Positions 1-5,770 of a stretch of DNA of 24,015 bases are shown here, piece after piece. Under the pieces are notes generated by a model. The model was not told where the DNA came from and did not search any database. It saw nothing but the letters and a program-made list of their open reading frames with translations. This stretch comes from a virus. Position 1 is the stretch's first letter. The number at the start of each line of letters is the position of its first letter. The position numbers and the translations under genes were made by a program. The stretch covers positions 1 through 24,015 of the IMG/VR virus record IMGVR_UViG_3300007539_000224; one strand, given 5' to 3'.

Positions 1-958
1 GCAGGTTGGTCACGTTCTTGAACGCAGGTGGTAAGCGGAACTCAATGTATCTACTTTGAATGTTGACCGCTGAATACTTGCCGGCACGCTTGTAGTTGTC
101 CGGCTTACGTTGTATTTGCGAGTAGTGGTTAGTAATCCGGTGTCTCCATATAGTTAGAAACAACGGCACGAATGCTTGAATCGAATCGAAAAATTCCTCA
201 CCCGATATACCGCGCTTACCTACATTGATGTGTCCACCACAATTACTGCCGTAGTCAGCGTTGATATGGTCACGAAGTATTCGGCCCTCCAAAGCACTGT
301 CTAACAGCGGGTCATTCAAGTCATAGATTGGACTGACTAATTCAAAGCCGGTCTCATCGCATAGGCTACTATCCGACTCGCGGCACCACCCTGTCTCATC
401 CACAGCATCCAAGTCCCACGTATCTAACGGGTCATCATCTTCCTTCTCGACCTCGAAGCCGATTGTGTACACAGTGTCACGTGAAGTGAAGTCCCTGCGA
501 AACCCACTATGGTATTCATGCAGTTGGCGGTCATTCTCCTCTTGAAGTCGGTACTCCTCATTGCGCTCACTCCAAAAGATATTCGAACCACAATCATCAA
601 TGTGGTACGTGCCCCCATCTTCCTCGCAGTACAGCGTGTCATCTGTCCAACACCACCCGCCTTCGTACATACTGTACGCCCCATCTATGTAGGAAACACT
701 GCACTCATTGTCGTAGTCTGGCCACCATATCTTGTCACCACACACAAGTGTTTTTACATCTGACACGTACTCGTCATTAAGTATGGTGACTCTATTGAAA
801 CCCCCATCGTGGTGCAACATAGGTCTATCACACATCGCTTCTCGAGCAAACTCTCCCTCGTACTCGCTCGGTGCTGTAAGCATTAAGCAGTCATCTAAAT
901 TCTCGACTTCGCCGTTAAAACAAACGACTTGTCCATCTTTCAATTCATCCATAGGCAT
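1..958 (-). CDS. Amidoligase-like enzyme (COOH-NH2 ligase fold), partial
   Basis: An open frame of 319 codons runs off the left edge of the window, so the C-terminus is missing. The second half carries the motif series of the phage and bacterial putative amidoligase family (Amidoligase_2, glutamine-synthetase-like fold): GFEVE at residues 167-171, CRESDSSL at 192-199, GFELVSP at 204-210, CGGHINVG at 240-247 and YIEFRLP at 304-310. Family members are predicted to form amide or peptide bonds using ATP; the substrate is unknown. The first 160 residues are acidic with scattered Cys and may be a separate binding domain. ATG at 958 was chosen because it leaves about 40 nt after the tRNA-like element; in-frame ATGs at 988 and 952 are alternatives. 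No Shine-Dalgarno is visible. An early-type promoter lies at 1122-1168, and the tRNA-like element at 998-1105 lies in its leader. Confidence 0.85.
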   Translation of the reverse strand, partial: MPMDELKDGQVVCFNGEVENLDDCLMLTAPSEYEGEFAREAMCDRPMLHHDGGFNRVTILNDEYVSDVKTLVCGDKIWWPDYDNECSVSYIDGAYSMYEGGWCWTDDTLYCEEDGGTYHIDDCGSNIFWSERNEEYRLQEENDRQLHEYHSGFRRDFTSRDTVYTIGFEVEKEDDDPLDTWDLDAVDETGWCRESDSSLCDETGFELVSPIYDLNDPLLDSALEGRILRDHINADYGSNCGGHINVGKRGISGEEFFDSIQAFVPLFLTIWRHRITNHYSQIQRKPDNYKRAGKYSAVNIQSRYIEFRLPPAFKNVTNL

Positions 959-997
959 ATGTTTATGTGCATCATTAGCCCTGCACATTTAGGCTTA

Positions 998-1105
998 GGG
1001 GACTGCATGGGACTCGAACCCATAGTACACCCAAACACCACGTTATAAACCAAAACCAAAAGACTTGGTGCTTGTGTAGCAGTCCGTTTATAGTGTGGTC
1101 TCCAC
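998..1105 (-). ncRNA. tRNA-like element A with 5' hairpin
   Basis: On the minus strand a perfect 7-bp acceptor-like stem (GGACTGC at 1085-1079 with GCAGTCC at 1006-1000) encloses a canonical T arm: 5-bp stem ATGGG/CCCAT and 7-nt loop TTCGAGT. The 53 nt between the acceptor and the T arm do not give a normal D arm or a 7-nt anticodon loop with U33. They fold instead as one long imperfect hairpin (ACAC/GTGT, then CACCA/TGGTG). The 3' end reads CC rather than CCA. A small hairpin (GTGG-AGA-CCAC, 1095-1105) lies exactly 9 nt before the acceptor, as in element B. The element begins about 10-20 nt after the expected transcription start of the promoter at 1122-1168 and ends just before the amidoligase start. 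It may be a degenerate tRNA or a tRNA mimic acting in the leader. Confidence 0.5.
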
Positions 1106-1121
1106 TACCAAATCATCCCTA

Positions 1122-1168
1122 CAAACATAGGGTAACTATCTGACAATCAGCGTTAAAGAAATGTTAAA
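1122..1168 (-). promoter_or_regulatory. Early promoter with tandem TTTAAC boxes
   Basis: On the minus strand TTTAAC (1168-1163) is repeated 11 bp later (1157-1152). After exactly 22 bp comes TATGTTTG (1129-1122), a perfect match to the Bacteroidota -7 consensus TAnnTTTG. The same spacing recurs at 2662-2708 on the plus strand. It should drive tRNA-like element A and the amidoligase gene. Confidence 0.7.
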
Positions 1169-1188
1169 ACTCATTCTCAACCTTCGGT

Positions 1189-1353
1189 TCAACGTATGAG
1201 CGATCGGATAATACCTACGTCTACCGTACCGTACTTGTCATGTACCTTACATAGGTACGCCCAAGCCTCGCGTATTTCCTTCTCGCTCCCTCTCCTTCTG
1301 CCGGTGTGTATAGCAACAGCCCGGCTCAGTCTTTGTAACTCATTCATGCTCAT
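1189..1353 (-). CDS. Small hypothetical protein, 54 aa
   Basis: A short frame between the two tRNA-like elements starts MSMNELQRLS and ends GIIRSLIR. It is helical and basic in the middle (a GRRRG cluster near residues 18-22), followed by a KEIREAWAYL-type helix. It resembles small phage early proteins in style, but I recognise no family. Two ATGs are in frame at 1353 and 1347; the first was taken. It begins 13 nt after the 3' end of tRNA-like element B, so that element may form its leader. Its stop lies just ahead of the next early promoter, which starts at 1168. Confidence 0.6.
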   Translation of the reverse strand: MSMNELQRLSRAVAIHTGRRRGSEKEIREAWAYLCKVHDKYGTVDVGIIRSLIR

Positions 1354-1366
1354 TCATATTTGTTTA

Positions 1367-1452
1367 GGGGACTACGAGTGTCTCGCTCACTCAGTGCAAC
1401 AGGGGCATAGGTATCCCCTTTGCAGGTAGTCCGTTGTAGGTGTGGTCACCAC
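1367..1452 (-). ncRNA. tRNA-like element B with 5' hairpin
   Basis: This is a shorter relative of element A. On the minus strand GGACTAC (1432-1426) pairs with GTAGTCC (1375-1369), 7 bp. A T-arm-like hairpin has stem GAGTG/CACTC and loop AGCGAGA, so the TTCGA signature is lost. The interior is only one hairpin, TGCAA/TTGCA enclosing GGGG/CCCC, with no D arm. The core is 64 nt. A hairpin GTGG-TGA-CCAC (1442-1452) precedes it by exactly 9 nt, and CCCCTAA follows, both as in element A. It lies between the stop of the 73-aa gene and the start of the 54-aa gene. Confidence 0.45.
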
Positions 1453-1470
1453 CATCCAAAAAGTACAGTT

Positions 1471-1692
1471 CTATTTCCGCTTTGCCCTACGGGTTTCACG
1501 TTGGGCTTGTGCCCTGTATACCTTGCGGTCAATCCGGTCAGCGTACATGTTTTCAAGTGCATCGGCTTTCATCTTACCCCGAACCTTGCGCTTACTTGCA
1601 CTTGCAGTCTTACCGCCCAGAGTCGGTGCGCTCACCACTCGGACTACGTACTCATAGCCCTTGTGGTTGCGTTGTGTTGCGAAATTCCCCAT
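1471..1692 (-). CDS. Small basic hypothetical protein, 73 aa
   Basis: This strongly basic protein has an ERETRRAKRK-like charged C-terminus and a central run of Lys and Arg, suggesting nucleic-acid or ribosome binding. No family is recognised. Its ATG overlaps the stop of the upstream 78-aa gene by one base (TAATG), which indicates translational coupling and supports both genes. tRNA-like element B follows it. The plus-strand frames over this segment look like shadows. Confidence 0.65.
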   Translation of the reverse strand: MGNFATQRNHKGYEYVVRVVSAPTLGGKTASASKRKVRGKMKADALENMYADRIDRKVYRAQAQRETRRAKRK

Positions 1693-1928
1693 TACACATT
1701 TGTGTTTTGAGGGGCAACAAACATATCGAAGTTGCCTTGCACAAGTAAGCGGAACTGCGGGTCACGGACACTCTTGTAGGCACCAGCCAGTAGGTCTGTG
1801 TAGAAGCCGAACGATGCGAAGGCTTCGGTGTTGATGAAATCTTCGAACAGGTTTTCGATGAAGTCACGCCCCATTGTGCTTTCGAGGGCTTGCAATTGTG
1901 TGGTTGTGTTGGGTGTTGTGTTGTCCAT
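1692..1928 (-). CDS. Hypothetical protein, 78 aa
   Basis: This protein starts MDNTTPNTTTQLQALEST, a low-complexity polar N-terminus, followed by a helical acidic and hydrophobic body (FIENLFEDFINTEAFASFGF) and a C-terminus rich in Val and Asn. The function is unknown. It is the first gene of a leftward early unit and overlaps the 73-aa gene by one base. Upstream at 1970-2016 is a degenerate version of the early promoter. The start codon follows AAGGCAATCG-type sequence on the plus strand, with no Shine-Dalgarno, as expected in Bacteroidota. Confidence 0.65.
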   Translation of the reverse strand: MDNTTPNTTTQLQALESTMGRDFIENLFEDFINTEAFASFGFYTDLLAGAYKSVRDPQFRLLVQGNFDMFVAPQNTNV

Positions 1929-1969
1929 AAGGCAATCGTTTTTAGTTTTCGGTTATCGTTTCAACACCA

Positions 1970-2016
1970 CAAACAACCAACAAGATTTTTTAATAATATC
2001 ACAACAAAATGTTAAA
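1970..2016 (-). promoter_or_regulatory. Probable early promoter, degenerate
   Basis: On the minus strand TTTAAC lies at 2016-2011 and GTTGTTTG at 1977-1970. The distance from the first base of TTTAAC to the first base of the -7-like box is 39 bp, identical to the two better promoters of this type. The second hexamer (2005-2000) is degraded to GTTGTG, and the -7 box keeps only TTTG. It should drive the 78-aa and 73-aa genes. Confidence 0.45.
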
Positions 2017-2295
2017 ATCCCTGCGCATTATGCCCACCAATTTTCCTGCGTACATACAGGATCAGGCGTCGCGCGATGCTGCTTCACGCGTAAGGGAAGG
2101 GTCGAGTCAGTCCATCCCGTGATGAGCAAGTCCATGACTTGCGAAGGCGTGTGTGTATGTATGTGTACGCGCGTCACTCGCGCGCATAGCACGAAGGAAT
2201 GGTTCACATTTGAGATTTCGCATTCTAAGGGGGTGTGGTGCTTCTCGAATGGAGTCCGAGGTATGGGAGGTAGGGGATTGCCGAGATAGTATAGA

Positions 2296-2331
2296 GATAT
2301 CCCCCTACCACTACGTAGTAGGGGGTATATC
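2296..2331. other. Large intergenic hairpin
   Basis: CCCCCTAC (2301-2308) pairs with GTAGGGGG (2318-2325) around a 9-nt loop that holds part of a CTACGTAG palindrome. Outside it GATAT pairs with ATATC after a one-base bulge. There is no T-run directly after it on either strand, so a terminator is not the obvious reading. It lies between divergent promoters and just before the TTTAAC repeats, which would fit an origin or control structure. Confidence 0.6.
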
Positions 2332-2370
2332 TATAGAAAATAATTGACAAATCCAAATGAAAAAACACGC

Positions 2371-2411
2371 TTTAACAAAACTTTAACAGCACGTTTTAAC
2401 AAGGCTTTAAC
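2371..2411 (+). repeat. Four TTTAAC direct repeats (iteron-like)
   Basis: TTTAAC occurs at 2371, 2382, 2395 and 2406, with periods 11, 13 and 11, so all copies lie on nearly the same helical face. It consists of two copies of the 11-bp doublet found in the early promoters, but no TAnnTTTG box lies at the expected distance downstream. It may therefore be an operator or initiator-binding array rather than a promoter. Confidence 0.6.
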
Positions 2412-2661
2412 AGAAAATTTTTGTATTCATGTGTGTAGGCGTATGTGTGCGCAGGCAGGGGCGCAGGCGTGCCCGAGCGCAGGCGTGCAGGCGCGAGTGT
2501 GTATGTATGTACAGGTGCGCGTGTGTGTGCGTATGTGTGTGCGCGCGTGCATGGGTTGATTCTTCCCACCCTTTTATATATCAACCCCCTACCGAGCGTG
2601 TACATGTGAGCGCATACAGGATCTGGCGTGCGCATAATGCACACGTAAGATAGAAACACAC

Positions 2662-2708
2662 TTTAACAAGGCGTTAACACTTTACAGCGAAATAACCCCC
2701 TATGTTTG
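2662..2708 (+). promoter_or_regulatory. Early promoter of the 141-aa gene
   Basis: TTTAAC (2662-2667) is followed 11 bp on by GTTAAC (2673-2678), then 22 bp, then TATGTTTG (2701-2708), a perfect TAnnTTTG -7 box. The geometry is identical to the minus-strand promoter at 1122-1168, and both have CCC just before the box. The gene start is 23 nt downstream. Confidence 0.75.
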
Positions 2709-2731
2709 CGGTGTAACCAAAACGAAATACG

Positions 2732-3157
2732 ATGAAAAATTACAACGACAGAACGATTGAACTACTACGTAGGGACATGGAAGCCTTCGACAAGCAAGTG
2801 CGTGACTGCGTAGTGTACATGTACGACTCGATTGTGAACCACGAAGTGAATGCAATTACTAAAGACTACCTACCGGTAGTTAAACTGATTGAAATTGTCA
2901 ATGAAGTTGCCGATGCGCTCGACCTTGTGCATGATGTGTGCAAGGTGACCCATGAGCACCTGTGTCACATGAGCCTAGTGTACTCGTACTGCGACTTTGC
3001 ACATGGCCATGATACACGAATGGAAGTTGTTTGTGAACTGATTGGAACAATACTCACTGATGAGGTAGAAATGTCCACTCGTTCGATTTACAGCCCTACA
3101 TTCGAAGTTCTCGATGAAGGCTCACACTTGCAGGTGTACACAGAACACATGGACTGA
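2732..3157 (+). CDS. Hypothetical early protein, 141 aa
   Basis: This acidic, largely helical protein starts MKNYNDRTIELLRRDMEAFD. Its central part is unusually rich in Cys and His (VCKVTHEHLCH, then YCDFAHGHD, about residues 70-98), which could bind a metal, although no standard zinc-finger spacing is seen. I do not recognise the family. It is a single-gene unit: a strong early-type promoter lies at 2662-2708 and a rho-independent terminator at 3178-3207. Its sober composition and high coding quality contrast with the non-coding DNA on both sides. Confidence 0.8.
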   Translation: MKNYNDRTIELLRRDMEAFDKQVRDCVVYMYDSIVNHEVNAITKDYLPVVKLIEIVNEVADALDLVHDVCKVTHEHLCHMSLVYSYCDFAHGHDTRMEVVCELIGTILTDEVEMSTRSIYSPTFEVLDEGSHLQVYTEHMD

Positions 3158-3177
3158 GCCTACATGATGCACACACG

Positions 3178-3207
3178 AAGCCCCGCCATTGAGCGGGGTT
3201 TTTTTTT
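3178..3207 (+). terminator. Rho-independent terminator
   Basis: CCCCGC (3181-3186), loop CATTGA, GCGGGG (3193-3198), then nine T. It lies 21 nt after the stop of the 141-aa gene and should end that transcript. Confidence 0.92.
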
Positions 3208-3764
3208 GCCCCAATCGAAAAACAACCGTTGCGCGGGGGCATTATGCGCGAGGGGATCAGGCGCGCTCAGACCTGCGCGAGCGTGCATATATACGGGCCT
3301 ATGCGTTACACATATACGCGAGGCTATTTTAAGCCGTTCTAAGGGCTTTTCTCCTCTTGGGTGGTGTGTTGGTATTGTTGGCGGTAATGGATTCGCTAGG
3401 CGTTCTCTTGGGGTGGTCAGTGTGCCTCCAATGGTGGGGCGTGGGGTTGTGGTTTCCTTGTGGGGTTGTGTATGGGCGTGATTTGTTCCCCCCCTCATAT
3501 GTACGGGGGGCGGGTGGGGGCTGTACGGGTCACCCATGGGGGCGTGTGTGTACTACGTGTGTGCACATAGGCGTGCCGGTGTACGTACGTGCTCGCGTAG
3601 GTGCGCTCGTGCTCGTGCACAAACGCCCAAACCTGTGCGCGTGTTCGCTTGTATGCATGCCCCCCCGTTCGTGCGGATGCGTTCGGGTGCGCGCGCGCTG
3701 GCGTCCATATAATATATTATCCCCACCAGAAACATTTCTCAGCAATTTTTACGGATCAGGAGTA
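3208..3764. other. Non-coding GC-rich, G/T-biased region
   Basis: About 560 bases without a credible gene. The plus strand is strongly G and T rich between about 3350 and 3560. From about 3545 to 3705 it becomes alternating purine-pyrimidine (GTGTGTGTACTACGTGTGTG-like, then CGCG/GTGC stretches), the kind of sequence able to adopt Z-DNA. GCATTATGC recurs at 3239-3247 and GGATCAGG at 3254-3261 and 3753-3760. Possible frames on both strands give proteins rich in Gly, Val, Cys, Arg or Pro that read like noise. A weak AAGCC/GGCTT hairpin lies near 3329-3346. Confidence 0.6.
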
Positions 3765-3941
3765 ATGGCCCGTGTTGTTTCAACTGATGTGCCGAATCGA
3801 TACCCCCATAACAAAACACCCCCCGATAAACGGAGGGTATTTCTTGTCGCTGTAATACGCGAAGCATGCGAAAAATTTGAGCAAATTAGGGGCCCTTTGA
3901 AACTTTCTACTGTCTTGTTGTGTTCTGAGTTTCTTCTTTAG
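3765..3941 (+). CDS. Possible small protein, 58 aa
   Basis: The frame begins MARVVSTDVPNRYP and continues with a basic, helical middle (KRRVFLVAVIREACEKFEQI). The sequence looks more protein-like than the noise upstream, and an AGGAG lies 2 nt before the ATG, which is too close for a normal Shine-Dalgarno. A longer in-frame extension to 3357 exists but runs through the G/T-biased non-coding DNA and was rejected. No family is recognised and no promoter is clear. Treat it as tentative. Confidence 0.35.
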   Translation: MARVVSTDVPNRYPHNKTPPDKRRVFLVAVIREACEKFEQIRGPLKLSTVLLCSEFLL

Positions 3942-4058
3942 TCGTTTTGAATCCACTTACGCTGTTGCTGTGGATTAATAACTTTGTGACCCATAAGTCG
4001 TAAGACGGTGGAAAGGTACAAGAAAAAAATGATAAAGTCAATAGTAGTAAATACCCAA

Positions 4059-4490
4059 TCAGTACATAATTTTAAATCCTACGTGTAAGTAGTTTAACTC
4101 TCTGTTGATTTGTAGTATGCTTGCTGATGCGTAAAGACGCTTATACAAACGAAGGTCTGCACCAACACGACCAATGATTAGACCCGGATCAAGATTCAGT
4201 TTATAAGCAGGCCCACCATATATTATTAATTGATGGATAACATACTCATACTGTAAGAAAGAATAGGTTGCTCCGTGATGACCTTGGCCCATTGCTAGAA
4301 CACCAATAAACATATTATCATATCCTAACTCCGCAACAACTCCCGTAGCGTGAAGACAAGCAACATAACCAAGTCCTACAGACTTAGGAGCATTGTGTTT
4401 AATATGTTTAATCTTATGATAAGGACTGCACTCTTGACCCTTACCCAAGGTCGTCAGCAATATCAGTATCAATAGAATCTTTATCTTCAT
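4059..4490 (-). CDS. Exported beta-rich protein, possible outer-membrane barrel, 143 aa
   Basis: The N-terminus MKIKILLILILLTTLGKGQ is a typical signal peptide with a short basic head and a hydrophobic core; cleavage near residues 18-19 is likely, before QEC. No lipobox is present. The mature part alternates hydrophobic and polar residues in strands (VGLGYVACLHATGVVAELGY; IIGRVGADLRLY) and ends in an aromatic residue (FKIMY), as outer-membrane barrels often do. The start at 4490 overlaps the upstream stop by one base (TAATG); a longer frame to 4517 lies inside that upstream gene. Coupling to the DUF5675-like gene suggests a shared envelope role such as lysis or exclusion of other phages. This is inference. 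Confidence 0.7.
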   Translation of the reverse strand: MKIKILLILILLTTLGKGQECSPYHKIKHIKHNAPKSVGLGYVACLHATGVVAELGYDNMFIGVLAMGQGHHGATYSFLQYEYVIHQLIIYGGPAYKLNLDPGLIIGRVGADLRLYKRLYASASILQINRELNYLHVGFKIMY

Positions 4491-4942
4491 TAAGCAAAGT
4501 CCTCGTATGTAATCCAAACATCTTTGCCGTCAAGCAGTTCGTTGGCTACCTTGGGATACATGTGTTGGTATGCATATGTGCTTTTGCCTATGAAGCCTTT
4601 CATGTCTGATGAGTTACCTACTAACAAGCAACCCGCTGTATGCTCATCTGTGTTTCCAATATGTATTAGGATGTATTCAAATCCTGGTACGTCGCGTACC
4701 CATAACATACCCTTATGCATATTAGGGAACTTGTCTGAGTATCTACTATGGTGACCACCTACGGTACGCAGGGTAATACGATATGTACCTGCTGGGATCC
4801 TGGTTTCACCCATAACCTTCTCGTCACGATGTTCGTCTTCTAATGTAAAGCAGAGGAACTCTCTACCTTCTTTGCTCTCTAGGTACAGTGCTCCAAGAGT
4901 GAAGTCGTCTTGGCTGTACATTCTTATTACACGTAGTTCCAT
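4490..4942 (-). CDS. DUF5675-like protein, possible cell-wall enzyme, 150 aa
   Basis: The motif order matches the DUF5675 family common in phages and Bacteroidota: CFTLEDE at residues 31-37, then KVMGETRIPAGTYRI, MLWV..VPGFEYILIHIGNTDEHTAGCLLVG. The IHxGN...GC arrangement recalls the His and Cys of L,D-transpeptidase-like enzymes acting on peptidoglycan, but a catalytic role is not established for the family. The next gene, overlapping by one base, encodes an exported protein, so the pair may form a lysis or envelope cassette. A TATCTTTA box (4955-4948) lies only 5 nt before the ATG, implying a very short or absent leader. Confidence 0.75.
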   Translation of the reverse strand: MELRVIRMYSQDDFTLGALYLESKEGREFLCFTLEDEHRDEKVMGETRIPAGTYRITLRTVGGHHSRYSDKFPNMHKGMLWVRDVPGFEYILIHIGNTDEHTAGCLLVGNSSDMKGFIGKSTYAYQHMYPKVANELLDGKDVWITYEDFA

Positions 4943-4947
4943 AAGGG

Positions 4948-4955
4948 TAAAGATA
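4948..4955 (-). promoter_or_regulatory. -7-like box TATCTTTA of the DUF5675-like gene
   Basis: This near match to TAnnTTTG lies 5 nt before the minus-strand start at 4942. It is back to back with the plus-strand box at 4957-4964, giving a compact divergent promoter pair. No clear -33 element is seen. Confidence 0.4.
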
Positions 4956-4956
4956 G

Positions 4957-4964
4957 TATATTTG
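4957..4964 (+). promoter_or_regulatory. -7 box TATATTTG before the 44-aa gene
   Basis: A perfect TAnnTTTG match, only 4 nt before ATG 4969. If it is used, transcription would begin at or next to the start codon, giving a leaderless or nearly leaderless mRNA. A TTC 17 nt upstream could be a poor -33 element. Confidence 0.55.
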
Positions 4965-4968
4965 TAAT

Positions 4969-5103
4969 ATGAAATATAGAACAGGAGACCCCAAGAAAAA
5001 GAAGAAGGCCAAGGTGCGTGGTGTCGATGTAGACAAACTACCAGAGGGACGCATCAAGGAGTACGATACACCTTTCCCCTTCCGTAAACGCAAGAAGAAA
5101 TGA
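4969..5103 (+). CDS. Small basic protein, 44 aa
   Basis: This very basic protein begins MKYRTGDPKKKKKAKVRGVD and ends in RKRKKK. It overlaps the next gene by ATGA. Size, charge and position with another small basic gene suggest a nucleic-acid-binding or internal head protein, but this is inference. The promoter box at 4957-4964 lies immediately upstream. Confidence 0.7.
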   Translation: MKYRTGDPKKKKKAKVRGVDVDKLPEGRIKEYDTPFPFRKRKKK

Positions 5104-5309
5104 AACTAAAGAAGACAAACAAGAGCGTTAAGGTAAAAGCACCAGAGGGATACCACTGGATGACAGAGGGTGGACGCCACTTTCTAATGAAGGGCGACTA
5201 TAAGCCACACAAGGGAGCATCACCAGAGGCGCCATTCAGACTGGTAACCCACGATAAAGGGAAGAGCAGTCCTGCTATGGATGCTGCTCGGAAGGCGAAG
5301 AAAGGTTAA
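5100..5309 (+). CDS. Small basic conserved phage protein, 69 aa
   Basis: The pattern APEGYHWM....FLMKGDYKPHKGAS.EAPFRLVTH is typical of a small basic protein seen in many marine phages, recognised from memory of such proteins; no function is established. It is coupled to the 44-aa gene by an ATGA overlap. Its 3' end overlaps the convergent winged-helix gene by 35 bp, and the plus-strand terminator at 5340-5366 lies inside that gene. Confidence 0.75.
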   Translation: MKLKKTNKSVKVKAPEGYHWMTEGGRHFLMKGDYKPHKGASPEAPFRLVTHDKGKSSPAMDAARKAKKG

Positions 5310-5739
5310 ACGGTTCTTCACCCCTCATCTTTCTATATAGGCGGGCCACATTGAGCCTGCCTTTTTGTGTCAAGGCATACCGTACCCTGTAATTCATCTT
5401 GGTTTCATCTCTAAAGAAATGGTCTTCCATATTTTGGCTCGGTGTGAGTTTATCGAAGTGCTTGTATATCCATCCCTTCTTCATTAATGGATACACGTAT
5501 CTATCCGCTAACTTCTTATGGCTTCTATTCATAGTCTCTGAAACATAGGATATCGTCCAAAACTCCAGGTCATAGATAAAGAAAAGTAAATCCACCTCAG
5601 CCTTTCCCAGATCCATGTTATCCTTCGCATCCCTGTAAAGGAAATGTAGGTTCTTCATACCGTTCTCCTGGATATACTTCTTGTCTATCTTCGAGAACTC
5701 TCTAAACTTCTTCTTTCGGCTTACAGTACTTTTGGGCAT
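5275..5739 (-). CDS. Winged-helix (MarR-like) transcription regulator, 154 aa
   Basis: After a basic N-terminal segment (MPKSTVSRKKKFREFSKIDK), residues about 45-150 have the winged-helix pattern: a hydrophobic helix (AEVDLLFFIYDLEFWT), a recognition-type segment (VSETMNRSHKKLADRYVYPLMKKGWI), a wing with charged residues, and ALTQKGRLNVARLYRKMRG at the end. It should bind DNA as a dimer. It is the only minus-strand gene within the plus-strand structural region. The start at ATG 5739 was chosen because a longer frame to 6144 runs antisense through the fibre gene. A TACTTTTA box (5765-5758) could be its -7 element and overlaps the fibre gene leader, so it may regulate its neighbours and itself. 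Confidence 0.75.
   Translation of the reverse strand: MPKSTVSRKKKFREFSKIDKKYIQENGMKNLHFLYRDAKDNMDLGKAEVDLLFFIYDLEFWTISYVSETMNRSHKKLADRYVYPLMKKGWIYKHFDKLTPSQNMEDHFFRDETKMNYRVRYALTQKGRLNVARLYRKMRGEEPFNLSSPSEQHP
5340..5366 (+). terminator. Rho-independent terminator inside the opposing gene
   Basis: GGCGGGC (5340-5346), 8-nt loop, GCCTGCC (5355-5361, one G-T pair), then TTTTT. It should end transcription of the 44-aa and 69-aa genes and is embedded in the coding sequence of the convergent regulator gene. Confidence 0.75.
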
Positions 5740-5744
5740 ATCAG

Positions 5745-5752
5745 TATCTTTG
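5745..5752 (+). promoter_or_regulatory. -7 box TATCTTTG of the fibre gene
   Basis: A perfect TAnnTTTG match, 18 nt before ATG 5771 and just behind the start of the divergent regulator gene at 5739. No clear TTG -33 element is present at the usual spacing. Confidence 0.5.
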
Positions 5753-5770
5753 TTAGGTAAAAGTAATACT

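Larger units (their letters stand above)
1929..2731. other. Long non-coding intergenic region between divergent early units
   Basis: No convincing gene is seen in these 803 bases. They hold divergent early promoters at both ends, the hairpin at 2296-2331, four TTTAAC repeats (2371-2411) and two GT/GC-rich alternating purine-pyrimidine stretches (about 2145-2190 and 2430-2555). Short dispersed repeats include CATACAGGATC(A/T)GGCGT at 2053-2069 and 2613-2629, and GCATTATGC at 2025-2033 with its reverse complement at 2632-2640. The open frames over it have implausible compositions. The layout resembles a phage replication origin or control region. Confidence 0.6.

Noticed and set aside
998-1085. 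Functional tRNA for a specific amino acid
   Set aside because: No fold gives a D arm or a 7-nt anticodon loop with U33, so no anticodon can be assigned.
1828-2289. 153-aa plus-strand frame
   Set aside because: Its start is antisense to the 78-aa gene, it covers the control region, and its composition is erratic.
2145-2555. GT/GC repeats considered as a CRISPR array or microsatellite
   Set aside because: There is no regular repeat-spacer structure and the repeats are too short and irregular.
3160-3537. 125-aa minus-strand Pro/His-rich frame
   Set aside because: It reads through the terminator hairpin and the G/T-biased tract; the composition reflects base bias, not a protein.
3357-3764. N-terminal extension of the 58-aa frame
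   Set aside because: Gly/Val/Cys/Arg-rich noise from GT-rich DNA; only the last 58 codons look protein-like.
3979-3986. TAACTTTG, a perfect TAnnTTTG match on the plus strand
   Set aside because: No plus-strand gene lies downstream before 4969 and no -33 element is seen; probably chance.
3938-3994. 18-codon minus-strand frame (MGHKVINPQQQRKWIQND) with a weak TTG-N20-TACCTTTC promoter-like sequence upstream
   Set aside because: Too short to support as a gene without conservation or expression data.
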